Shown here in pieces: positions 15,530 to 22,972 of a stretch of 26,291 nucleotides of DNA. The position numbers and the translations under genes were made by a program. A model generated the notes under the pieces. That model was not told where the DNA came from and searched no databases. It saw only the letters and a list, made by a program, of their open reading frames with translations. The DNA is from CAYLOC01 sp964385195 (lineage in GTDB: Bacteria; Actinomycetota; Actinomycetes; Propionibacteriales; Nocardioidaceae): NCBI GenBank assembly GCA_964385195.1, contig CAYLOC010000015.1, positions 1 through 26,291 of the forward strand, written 5' to 3'. Position 1 is the stretch's first letter. Each line of letters starts with the position of its first letter.

Positions 15530-16858
15530 TCACACGGGAAGAACCACGGCGCTGTCCGCGGTCTCGGAGACCGCGTCGGCCAGAGGTGCGACCTCCCGTT
15601 GGTCCAGGGACGCAATGGTGATGCGCAGACCCGGTGGGCTTGCTATCCGGAACCGGGCGCCGGGCGCGACCGCCCACCCGCGGTGCAGCAGCGCAGTGAC
15701 GGCGGAGGTCTCGTCGGACACGGGAACCCACACGTTGATGCCGGACCGGCCGTAGGCAGTCACCCCGCGGTCCGCGAGCGCCGCGATCACCCCCGCTCGC
15801 CGCTCGGCGTACACCGAAGCGGCCTGGCGGACGCGGGCGACCGCGCGTTCGTCCCGCCACAGTGCGACCACGATCTCCTGCGACAGGTGGCTGACCCATC
15901 CGCTCGCAAGCCGCTGCCGACCACGGACCCGGCTGATGGTGGTGGCATCGCCGGCCACCACCGCAACCCGGAGATCCGGCCCCCAGGACTTCGACACCGA
16001 ACGGACGTACGCCCAGTGGTCCGTCGCCCCGGCCAGCGGCCAGGGCTCCACGCCGGCAACGGCGGCACAGTGGTCGTCCTCGACCAGCACGGTGGAGCGA
16101 TGCCTGGCCAGCACCCGCCGTACGGCGTCCCTGCGGCGCTGCGACATCGCAGCCCCGGTGGGGACCTGCGCGCGGGAGGTGATGACCGCTGCGCGCGCCC
16201 CGCTCCGTAGCGCCGCTCGCAGCGACTCCGGCCGCACCCCCTCCTCGTCCTGCACGACCGGCACCGGCACCACGCCCACAGCGGCCAGTAGGTCGAGGAG
16301 GCTCGCCCAGGAGGGGTCCTCCACCGCGACCCGGTCGCCGGGTCGCAGGTGCGCCTGGAGAACACGTTCGACGGAGTCCAGCGTGCTGTGGGTGACCGCC
16401 AGGTGTGTTGTCGGGACCCCGTCGCGGCCGAGGACCCGGGTCGCCTCCGTCGCAAGCGAGGGGGCCATCGGGTCATCGGTGTAGCCGCGGCCGGCAGCGG
16501 CTGATACTGCCCGCCGTACCGGTCCGGAGAGTCGCGGCAGCAGACGTGCACTCGGTTCACCGGCGCTGAGATCTCGGACACCCGGCGGCAGCGTCCTCGG
16601 GATGTCTGCCGCCGTTCGGACCGCGGGCCTCGGGAGGATGCGGGTCCCACGCCTTCCGTCGGCATGGACGATCCCCCGTTCGCGCAGCTGCCGGTAGGCG
16701 GCGGCGACCGTATTGGGGTTGACCCCGACGTCCGCAGCAAGCATCCGGATCGGAGGGAGCAGCTGACCCGGCGTCAGTGTCCCGGTGACGACAGACCGCT
16801 CCACGTCGTCGGCGATCTCGGTTGCTGTCGAACCACGCGGGAGGTATCGTACCATCAC
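15530..16858 (-). CDS. MocR-type (GntR/aminotransferase) transcriptional regulator
   Basis: 442 aa. An N-terminal GntR winged helix (about 8-75: TATEIADDVERSVVTGTLTPGQLLPP, VNPNTVAAAYRQLRERGIV) is fused to a fold-type I aminotransferase-like domain (about 105-435). The likely PLP-binding lysine is K290 in VRSVSKSWGPDLR, and the upstream VLVEDDH carries the cofactor-contacting Asp. Regulators of this kind sense PLP or an amine. This one is divergent from a PNPOx-like gene, a common arrangement that points to control of that gene. GTG 16858 fits a CATAAT -10 box 7 nt upstream; ATG 16855 is the alternative. Confidence 0.9.
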   Translation of the reverse strand: MMVRYLPRGSTATEIADDVERSVVTGTLTPGQLLPPIRMLAADVGVNPNTVAAAYRQLRERGIVHADGRRGTRILPRPAVRTAADIPRTLPPGVRDLSAGEPSARLLPRLSGPVRRAVSAAAGRGYTDDPMAPSLATEATRVLGRDGVPTTHLAVTHSTLDSVERVLQAHLRPGDRVAVEDPSWASLLDLLAAVGVVPVPVVQDEEGVRPESLRAALRSGARAAVITSRAQVPTGAAMSQRRRDAVRRVLARHRSTVLVEDDHCAAVAGVEPWPLAGATDHWAYVRSVSKSWGPDLRVAVVAGDATTISRVRGRQRLASGWVSHLSQEIVVALWRDERAVARVRQAASVYAERRAGVIAALADRGVTAYGRSGINVWVPVSDETSAVTALLHRGWAVAPGARFRIASPPGLRITIASLDQREVAPLADAVSETADSAVVLPV

Positions 16859-16862
16859 GATA

Positions 16863-16881
16863 ACTATTATGTACTAGTATG
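16863..16881. promoter_or_regulatory. Direct repeat in MocR / PNPOx divergent promoter
   Basis: ACTATTATG (16863-16871) and ACTAGTATG (16873-16881) repeat with a 10-bp period, one helical turn. They form an AT-rich island between the two starts. The minus strand of the first copy contains CATAAT, a -10 box for mocR. The plus strand of the second contains TAGTAT, a -10 candidate for the flavoprotein gene. MocR proteins bind direct repeats, so this is the likely operator. Confidence 0.55.
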
Positions 16882-16897
16882 AAATGCTGGGTCAACC

Positions 16898-17581
16898 ATG
16901 ACGCAACCAGAGACGACGCCGATCGAGACGACGCAGACGGAGACGACAGCGTCCTACCCGCGCACGGCCCACACCACCCCGACACGGCACAGCGACCGGA
17001 TGTTCTACGACCGGGAGACCATCCACGCCATTCTCGACGAGGCCAAGGTCTGCCATGTGGCATACGTCCACCGCGGCCGCCCTGCCCTGATTCCCACCAT
17101 CCATGTCCGGGTCGGGGAGCGGCTCTACCTGCACGGGTCCACCGGGTCCCGGATCGCACTCCAACCCGGCGGCCTACCGGTGTGCGTCAGCGCCACCCTG
17201 GTCGACGGCCTGGTGCTGGCCCGGTCGGCGTTCAACCACTCCATGAACTACCGCTGCGCCATCGTGCACGGCCAGGCGGTCGCCGTACGCGACGCGCAGG
17301 AGCGGGACGAGGTGTTCGACGCTCTCGTCGACCACGTGTGGGCAGGCCGGTCCGCCCATTGCCGCAAGCCCAGCGCCAAGGAACTCGCCGCTACCGCCCT
17401 GCTTCGCGTCGAACTCACCGAGGCATCGGCGAAATGCCGCGCCGGCGACCCGGGAGACGAGGACTTCGACCTGGACGGTCCGTGGTGGGCCGGTGTCATC
17501 CCGGTCAGCACGGTGTACGGCGAGCCCGTTCCCGCAGCGGACCTCAAACCCGACGGCGTGCCCACAGGCCCCACCCAGTAA
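16898..17581 (+). CDS. Pyridoxamine 5'-phosphate oxidase-like flavin-binding protein
   Basis: 227 aa split-barrel FMN-binding protein of the Pyridox_ox_2 group. After a low-complexity Thr/Glu-rich N-terminus (1-32) comes the domain RMFYDRETIHAILDEAKVCHVAYVHRGRPALIPTIHVR, with GERLYLHGSTGSR forming the flavin-phosphate site region. The family includes 5-nitroimidazole reductases and proteins of unknown substrate, so true PNP oxidase activity is not implied. ATG 16898 has only a weak site (CTGGG). Its last 38 bp overlap the 3' end of the convergent beta-propeller gene; both reading frames look genuine. Confidence 0.85.
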   Translation: MTQPETTPIETTQTETTASYPRTAHTTPTRHSDRMFYDRETIHAILDEAKVCHVAYVHRGRPALIPTIHVRVGERLYLHGSTGSRIALQPGGLPVCVSATLVDGLVLARSAFNHSMNYRCAIVHGQAVAVRDAQERDEVFDALVDHVWAGRSAHCRKPSAKELAATALLRVELTEASAKCRAGDPGDEDFDLDGPWWAGVIPVSTVYGEPVPAADLKPDGVPTGPTQ

Positions 17582-18881
17582 CCACGAGCCCGACGAGCAC
17601 GCCTGGCGCGACGACCCAGAACCACGGGAACGCACCCGGTTCGGGTGTATCCATCGTCGGATGGGTAAACACGTCCCGCGCCACGGACTTCAGCCAGACG
17701 TCGAGCGTCGCATAGGCCGTCTTTTCCTTGGGATGTGCCACGTCGACAGTGACGTAACGCTTCTTGGGCCCCACCGTGCGCAGGACGAGGTGCTGGTCGT
17801 CCGCCCACCCCATCGGTACGAAGCGCCGGCTGTGTTTGGCGACAACAGCGGCGAGGCGAGCGTCACCGTGGCGCTGAGGCACCGCTACGACCCATGCCGG
17901 GCAGCCCTTGTCATGGCACCAGCGCACGGCCAACTTGGCTCCATCGGGACTCCATGTTGGATAGTTCGCGTCCCACAGGGGGTTCTTCACGTTCGGCACC
18001 GGCATCTGCACTGCACCCAGTAGCCGACCGCTCTGGGGACTGAAGAGTCTGACACCTCGGCCCAGCGTCGCGATCTGACCGTCACTCCCATCACGGGGCC
18101 GCCACGTAACGTGGTCAAACCAGGTCTTCGACCGCGGGATCGCCCAGATTCGTCCGGTGCCGACATCGATCATCCGTGCCCGCATGGGCGCCGCTCCGTT
18201 CGGTGGGCCCACCCGTGCCAAGCCCACCGCCACCTGAGTGCTGTCCGGCGACCACGTCACCCACTCCACCCACACCCCGTGGGGAGTGTCGAAGGAGAAC
18301 CGCTGCACGTGGCCCGTCACCGTGTCATAGACCGCGAACCCGGTAGAGGCCAGGTGACGGTGCGCAACGTGCCCGTACGAGTAGGAGAGCCACCGCCCGT
18401 TCGGAGACAAGGCGCAGACCGAGCTGAAGCTCGCCTTGGAACACCCATCGAAGCCGGGGAGGCTCAGGAACCGGTACGTGCCGTCAACACCCGACACTCC
18501 GTACAGCATGTCGCTGCGTTCCCACGGCCAGAACCCCACGTGCTGAGCAGAGCCGATGAACGCGAGCGGGCCGATCGGACCGGCATCCGCGGTCGTGGCC
18601 GTGTGCGAAGGAATCGCGTAGACGTGTTCGGGGAAACGCACCGTCTGGTGGGTCGACGGGTTCGCAGGCGGAACCGGCCGGCCGACAACGCCCGACGCCG
18701 TCACCCACATCAGCCCGGCGGCGACCAACACCACCGCGATCCCGAGTGCCACGAGAGCGGCGCTGCGACGATTCGCGCGACGCCCCCGGCGCCACAGCAC
18801 CGCGGGGTCCAGATCACTGCTGGGAGCGAGACTCGTCGCGTCGTCGAGCAGCTCACGCAGCCGCATGCCGTCCATGCTCAC
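17544..18881 (-). CDS. Membrane-anchored TolB-like beta-propeller protein, probable anti-sigma factor
   Basis: 445 aa. A short cytoplasmic N-terminus (1-40: LRELLDDATSLAPSSDLDPAVLWRRGRRANRR) is followed by one membrane helix (41-61) and a large extracytoplasmic region with PD40/TolB-type repeats (ALSPNGRWLSYS, VTWSPDSTQVAVG, PTWSPDGAKLAVRW). A second helix near 419-440 and a basic tail ARRRV end the protein. It overlaps the sigma gene by 4 nt (GTGA), the standard layout of a SigE-family sigma with its antagonist. No zinc anti-sigma HxxxCxxC motif is present, so the sigma-binding role is inferred from context. ATG 18875 is an alternative start. Confidence 0.78.
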   Translation of the reverse strand: MSMDGMRLRELLDDATSLAPSSDLDPAVLWRRGRRANRRSAALVALGIAVVLVAAGLMWVTASGVVGRPVPPANPSTHQTVRFPEHVYAIPSHTATTADAGPIGPLAFIGSAQHVGFWPWERSDMLYGVSGVDGTYRFLSLPGFDGCSKASFSSVCALSPNGRWLSYSYGHVAHRHLASTGFAVYDTVTGHVQRFSFDTPHGVWVEWVTWSPDSTQVAVGLARVGPPNGAAPMRARMIDVGTGRIWAIPRSKTWFDHVTWRPRDGSDGQIATLGRGVRLFSPQSGRLLGAVQMPVPNVKNPLWDANYPTWSPDGAKLAVRWCHDKGCPAWVVAVPQRHGDARLAAVVAKHSRRFVPMGWADDQHLVLRTVGPKKRYVTVDVAHPKEKTAYATLDVWLKSVARDVFTHPTMDTPEPGAFPWFWVVAPGVLVGLVVTGWGLWARRRV

Positions 18882-19390
18882 TGTCCCTTCCGCATCGGAC
18901 CCAGCTCTTCCAGTTCCGGAGCCACCACGCGCAGCCGAGCCAGCGCCTGTCGACTAGTGGACTTCACCGTCCCCACGCCAATGCCCAACACGGCCGCGGT
19001 CTCCCGCTCAGTACGGTCTTCGTAATAGCGCAGAACCAGGACGGCTCGCTGCTTCGCTGTGAGTCTCGACAGCGCTTGAAGGACACTCAGACGCATGGTG
19101 ACGTCGGGGTCGACGTACCCGTCCCCCGGGACCTGGTCCGTCACGAACTCCCGATAACGGCGACGACGCCACATGGAAACGTGCTCGTTGTAGAGGATGC
19201 GGCGCACGTAGGGTTCCGGGTCGCCCTCGATCCGGGACCAGCGGCGGGCCGCCTTCCACAAGGCCGTCTGCAGCAGGTCCTGGCTCCCATGGTGGTCCCC
19301 GGTCAGCAGGAATGCCGTACGCAGCAAGGCCGCGGAGCGTGAGCGGACGAAAGCGCTGAACGCCTCAGCGGGATCCCGTTCCTGCTCCAT
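18878..19390 (-). CDS. ECF RNA polymerase sigma factor, SigE-like family
   Basis: 170 aa. Region sigma-2 covers about 8-80 (FSAFVRSRSAALLRTAFLLTGD, DLLQTALWKAARRW). Region sigma-4 covers about 105-155 (ALSRLTAKQRAVLVLRYYEDRTERETAAVLGIGVGTVKSTSRQALARLR). This is the actinobacterial SigE family, common in paralogous copies. ATG 19390 has GGAGGG four bases upstream. It is translationally coupled to the membrane propeller gene and divergent from the APC permease gene. Target genes are unknown. Confidence 0.92.
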   Translation of the reverse strand: MEQERDPAEAFSAFVRSRSAALLRTAFLLTGDHHGSQDLLQTALWKAARRWSRIEGDPEPYVRRILYNEHVSMWRRRRYREFVTDQVPGDGYVDPDVTMRLSVLQALSRLTAKQRAVLVLRYYEDRTERETAAVLGIGVGTVKSTSRQALARLRVVAPELEELGPMRKGQ

Positions 19391-19455
19391 CCATCCCTCC
19401 TGCCCCTCTCACTCGTACTACGCTCCCACCGCCCCCGCCGGAGGGCATCTCGTCA

Positions 19456-19472
19456 CAAAACCTCCGGTTTTG
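19456..19472. promoter_or_regulatory. Palindrome CAAAACC-TCC-GGTTTTG
   Basis: A perfect 7-bp inverted repeat with a 3-bp centre, in the region between the divergent sigma and permease genes. No gene ends here, so a terminator role is unlikely. An operator is the better reading. Its regulator is unknown. Confidence 0.45.
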
Positions 19473-19509
19473 GCCGCTCCCGCGCCGCATCGCATCGTCG
19501 TGCTTACTG

Positions 19510-19545
19510 AGCAGAGTCAGCCGATCAATCAGCAGAGTTGGCCGA
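19510..19545. repeat. Tandem 15-bp direct repeats upstream of APC permease gene
   Basis: AGCAGAGTCAGCCGA (19510-19524) and AGCAGAGTTGGCCGA (19531-19545) match at 13 of 15 positions with a 21-bp period, two helical turns. They lie 40-75 bp before the permease start, where activator sites sit. Cooperative binding on one face of the DNA is inferred. Confidence 0.6.
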
Positions 19546-19584
19546 AGAGTGGGATAGTGCAAAAGGCGACCCAGGGAGGCGAAC

Positions 19585-21468
19585 ATGACACTCACCGAGC
19601 CAGAAGGTCAGGGCCTAGGCGAATTCGAGGCTGCAGATCGAAGCCTCCACCGGTCGATGTCGCTGACACAGTTGCTGTTCCTGGGGGTGAGTGCCCAGAT
19701 CGGTTCCGGCTGGCTGTTCGCCGTACTCTTCGCCGCCGGAGTGGCCGGACCGGCGGCGATCCTCTCCTGGATCATCGCCTCGATCTTCGTTGCCCTGATC
19801 GCGTTGTCCTACGCCGAGATCGGCTCCATGATCCCTCGCTCCGGTGCGATCGTGCGCTACACCTACCTCAGCCACGGGACGTTCGCCGGCTGGATCATCG
19901 GCTGGGCCTACTGGCTGTCCGCAGTCACGATCCCGCCGATCGAGGCCATCGCGATGCTCACCTACGTCGGGGGGAGGTTCACCTGGCTGGACTTCCTCTA
20001 CGAGCGCAACGGGCAGACCCTGCTCACCTGGCCCAACGGCATCGTCGCCGGGATCATCTTGATGATCTTCTTCTTCGTGCTCAACTACTACGGCGCCAAG
20101 TTCCTCTCCGAGTCCAACCGATGGGTGACGATCTGGAAGCTGTTGCTGCCGACGTTGACGTTCTGCTTCCTCTTCGCGATCCTCAACGGCAGCAACTTCC
20201 ACCTGTACGGCGGTTTCGTCCCGAAGGGCATCGCCCCCGTCTTCCACGCGATCGCCACCACCGGCATCATCTTCTCCCTGCTCGGATTCCGGCAGGCGCT
20301 GGACTACGGCGGCGAGGTCAAGAACCCGCAACGCAACGTGCCGCTGGCGACGTTCGGCTCGATCCTGATCCCGATGGTGATCTACACGCTGCTGCAGGTG
20401 GCGTTCATCGGCGCACTGAACTGGAAGGACATGGGGATCACCACCGGCTCGTGGGACCAGCTGGGCACCGGCTCGTGGGCAGACGGGCCGTTCTTCGACG
20501 CCTTGGACTCCGCGGGTATCGCCGCGCTGGCGGCACTGGGCTCGGTACTGCTGATCGACGCCGCGGTCTCCCCGCTCGGCTCCGGCTGGGTCTACCTCGG
20601 GACGGCGACCCGCACCGGCTACGGGCTGGGCGTCCACCGCAACATCCCGTCGCTGTTCACCAACAACAACCGGTTCGGGATCCCGTGGATCGCCTTGATC
20701 GTCTCCGCCGTCGTCGGCTGCATCTTCTTCGTGCCGGCACCGAGCTGGTCCGCCCTCGTGGGATTCATCAGCGCCGCAGCGGTTCTGACCTACATCATGG
20801 GCGGTGTCGGTCTGCCGGTGCTGCGCCGGACGGCCCCGGACATCCCGCGTCCGTTCCGGCTCAAAGCCGCCTGGTTCTGGGCACCGATCGGCTTCCTCGC
20901 GGCGGTGCTGATCCTGTACTGGGCGGGATACTCGACGCTGATGAACGTGTTCACCGCCACGTTCATCGGGCTCCCCCTGTTCACCTGGTACTACGCCTGG
21001 AAGCGCGGCTGGATGTCGCCCATTGCCGGCGGGGTCCTCGGCGCGGTGTTCCTGGCGCTGTGGATCTGGATCGCCTACGCCGGCGGTTGGGTGCTGACCT
21101 CGACCGGCAGCCAGCGACCGGGCAGCTGGTCCTTCGCGACGTACGACATTGCGTTCTCCGCGGTGCTGATCGCCTTCTGTGTCATCTTGTGGGCCCTCTG
21201 CACCTCGGAGGGACGAAAGCACGTGGCGGCGTCGGCGTGGCTGCTCTGGCTGGTGCTGGCGACGATCCCCATCGTGCACTTCGGGTTCTACGGCCCCCTC
21301 GACAACCCACCGCTGCCGTTCCCGTGGGCGACGATCATCGAGGTGGCGCTGGGGATCACCGCCTACGCGTGGGGCGTCCGCAGTGGCTTCTCGACCGAGG
21401 AGATGCGCCAGATCTCCGACTCCTTCCGAGCGCCGCCTTCTGAAGCCAAGGTCGCCGTGTCCGACTGA
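19585..21468 (+). CDS. APC family amino-acid permease
   Basis: 627 aa polytopic transporter of the amino acid-polyamine-organocation superfamily. The first helix carries the family motif in QLLFLGVSAQIGSGWLF, and LSYAEIGSMIPRSGAIVRYTYL is the conserved helix 2/loop region. GFRQALDYGGEVKNPQRNVPLA matches the conserved loop before helix 7. About 12-14 helices are visible, the last near IEVALGITAYAWG, with a short cytoplasmic tail. It is longer than typical 450-500 aa members because of extra C-terminal helices. Substrate is unknown. Start ATG 19585 is supported by GGGAGG six bases upstream. The gene stands alone, with two repeat elements in its promoter region. Confidence 0.9.
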   Translation: MTLTEPEGQGLGEFEAADRSLHRSMSLTQLLFLGVSAQIGSGWLFAVLFAAGVAGPAAILSWIIASIFVALIALSYAEIGSMIPRSGAIVRYTYLSHGTFAGWIIGWAYWLSAVTIPPIEAIAMLTYVGGRFTWLDFLYERNGQTLLTWPNGIVAGIILMIFFFVLNYYGAKFLSESNRWVTIWKLLLPTLTFCFLFAILNGSNFHLYGGFVPKGIAPVFHAIATTGIIFSLLGFRQALDYGGEVKNPQRNVPLATFGSILIPMVIYTLLQVAFIGALNWKDMGITTGSWDQLGTGSWADGPFFDALDSAGIAALAALGSVLLIDAAVSPLGSGWVYLGTATRTGYGLGVHRNIPSLFTNNNRFGIPWIALIVSAVVGCIFFVPAPSWSALVGFISAAAVLTYIMGGVGLPVLRRTAPDIPRPFRLKAAWFWAPIGFLAAVLILYWAGYSTLMNVFTATFIGLPLFTWYYAWKRGWMSPIAGGVLGAVFLALWIWIAYAGGWVLTSTGSQRPGSWSFATYDIAFSAVLIAFCVILWALCTSEGRKHVAASAWLLWLVLATIPIVHFGFYGPLDNPPLPFPWATIIEVALGITAYAWGVRSGFSTEEMRQISDSFRAPPSEAKVAVSD

Positions 21469-21551
21469 ACCTCACCGAAGGGGTTGGATCGCACTTCTGG
21501 CCGGTACGTCGTAGGGTCTCGTAGTGAAGCCGACAGACGGAAGGCGAACTG

Positions 21552-21965
21552 ATGGGAAGTGGGGACATGACGACCACCGAGACAGCAGCCGACGTTGACC
21601 AGGAGCCAACGATCGGCAAGCTGGTCGCCGATACCACCGCCGGCTTCTCCTCGCTGCTGCGCGACGAGATCGCCCTGGCGAAGACCGAGCTCAAGGTCAG
21701 TATCAAGAACGGCGGGCTCGGCGCCGCGCTGTTCGCAGTCGCCGGGTTCTTGCTGGTGCTGGCGATCATCATGCTGTCGTTCTCGTTCGCCTTCTGGCTG
21801 GAGACGTGGTTCACCTCGACGATCGCGTTCTTGATCGTCTTCGGCGTGTACGTGCTCATCGCCCTGCTCGCCGCGGTCATCGGCATCACGAGGCTGAAGA
21901 AGATCCGCGCCCCGGAGAAGACGATCGAGACCATGAAGGACACCAAGCAGATCCTCAAGCGGTAG
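21552..21965 (+). CDS. Holin-X-like phage holin family membrane protein (Rv3669-like)
   Basis: 137 aa. An amphipathic N-terminal region (TIGKLVADTTAGFSSLLRDEIALAKTELKVSIKNGGLGAALF) leads to two membrane helices (about 55-82 and 86-112) and a basic, charged tail (RLKKIRAPEKTIETMKDTKQILKR). This is the actinobacterial holin-X/PF07332 pattern. Despite the name these are chromosomal housekeeping membrane proteins of unclear role, and nothing here suggests a prophage. ATG 21552 has GAAGG seven bases upstream. ATG 21567 is closer to its G-rich site and less likely. A TAGGGT (21512-21517) may be the -10 box. Confidence 0.82.
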   Translation: MGSGDMTTTETAADVDQEPTIGKLVADTTAGFSSLLRDEIALAKTELKVSIKNGGLGAALFAVAGFLLVLAIIMLSFSFAFWLETWFTSTIAFLIVFGVYVLIALLAAVIGITRLKKIRAPEKTIETMKDTKQILKR

Positions 21966-21994
21966 TCCGCGGCGGCGGCAGCCTCGCCACGCCG

Positions 21995-22000
21995 TAGGCT
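21995..22000 (+). promoter_or_regulatory. -10 box TAGGCT for leaderless hydrolase gene
   Basis: TAGGCT ends 6 nt before the GTG at 22007, with no Shine-Dalgarno between, so the transcript probably starts at the GTG. Confidence 0.55.
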
Positions 22001-22006
22001 CACAGC

Positions 22007-22972
22007 GTGCGCGGCGACATCGAGATACCGGGGCCGTGGCGGCACCGGTACGTCGCCGCCAACGGGGCCCGTTTCCACGTCGCCGAGTGCAGCCCATCCC
22101 CCGGGCCGGCCCGCTCCGATGAGCCTGGGACGCTCGTGCTGTTCCTGCACGGCTTCCCCGAGTTCTGGTGGGCCTGGCGGGCACAGCTGCCGGACGTAGC
22201 CCGGGCCGGGTACCGGACGGCGGCGGTGGACCTGCGCGGCTACGGTGGCAGCGACAAGACGCCGCGTGGCTACGACCCGATGACGTTGGCCGCGGACGTA
22301 GCCGGGGTGATCAACGGTCTCGGCGAGCGCCGCGCAGTACTCGTCGGTCACGGCTGGGGCGGTTACATCGCCTGGGCGGTCGCGGCCGGGCATCCCGACC
22401 GGGTCTCGGCGCTTTGTGCGGTGTCCGCACCCCACCCGGGCGTGCTGTTGTCGGCACCGTGGCGCCATCTCCCGCGGGAGCCGGTCACCCACGTGCTCAC
22501 CATGCAGACGCCGTGGCTACCGGAACGCCGGATCGCCAAGCACGGGTACGTCGCCCGGCACCTGGCTCGCTGGTCCTCCCCCTCCTCGACGTTCCCCTCC
22601 ACGGAGGAGACCGCGCGGTACCGGCAGGCGCTGGCGTTGTGGCCCTCCCCGCACTGCGCGTTGGAGTTCCACCGCTGGGTGTTCCGGTCCCGGCTACGGG
22701 GCGACGGGCGCGCCTTCGCCAAGATGATGCGGGCACCGATCGACGTACCAGTGCTGCACATCGCAGGGCGGGACGACCCGACCCTCCGGCGCAGCGCGAT
22801 CGCTGCTTCCGCCCGGCACGTCCGGAAGGCGTATCGCACCCGTGAACTCGCCGACGTCGGGCACTTCCCCCCGGAGGAGGCGCCGGAAGCGTTCACCGAG
22901 ACGTTGCTGGGGTGGCTGGGCTCGATCCGCGCGTCACACGGCACACGCGCCGGTCGGGACCTCCTGGGTTGA
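22007..22972 (+). CDS. Alpha/beta hydrolase, epoxide hydrolase-like, nucleophile position occupied by Gly
   Basis: 321 aa. The oxyanion motif HGFPEFWWAW (48-57) and DLRGYGGSD (75-83) are typical of the epoxide hydrolase/haloalkane dehalogenase group. The nucleophile elbow reads V-G-H115-G116-W-G-G, where epoxide hydrolases have Asp (GHDWGG). A charge-relay acid candidate (D256/D257 in GRDDPTL) and base H286 (DVGHF) are kept. Asp-ester catalysis is therefore not supported. Position before the marP operon matches the EphE (Rv3670) slot. The last 39 bp overlap the end of the convergent marP gene. GTG 22007 follows a TAGGCT box. Confidence 0.8.
   Translation: MRGDIEIPGPWRHRYVAANGARFHVAECSPSPGPARSDEPGTLVLFLHGFPEFWWAWRAQLPDVARAGYRTAAVDLRGYGGSDKTPRGYDPMTLAADVAGVINGLGERRAVLVGHGWGGYIAWAVAAGHPDRVSALCAVSAPHPGVLLSAPWRHLPREPVTHVLTMQTPWLPERRIAKHGYVARHLARWSSPSSTFPSTEETARYRQALALWPSPHCALEFHRWVFRSRLRGDGRAFAKMMRAPIDVPVLHIAGRDDPTLRRSAIAASARHVRKAYRTRELADVGHFPPEEAPEAFTETLLGWLGSIRASHGTRAGRDLLG

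Noticed and set aside
19615..21279. Minus-strand open frame of 554 codons opposite the APC permease
   Set aside because: Its composition is extreme (Asp, Arg, Glu, Gln, His) and it mirrors a clear polytopic transporter on the other strand.
21552..21965. Phage remnant suggested by the holin-type protein
   Set aside because: Holin-X-like proteins are ordinary chromosomal genes in actinobacteria at this location, and no other phage gene is present.
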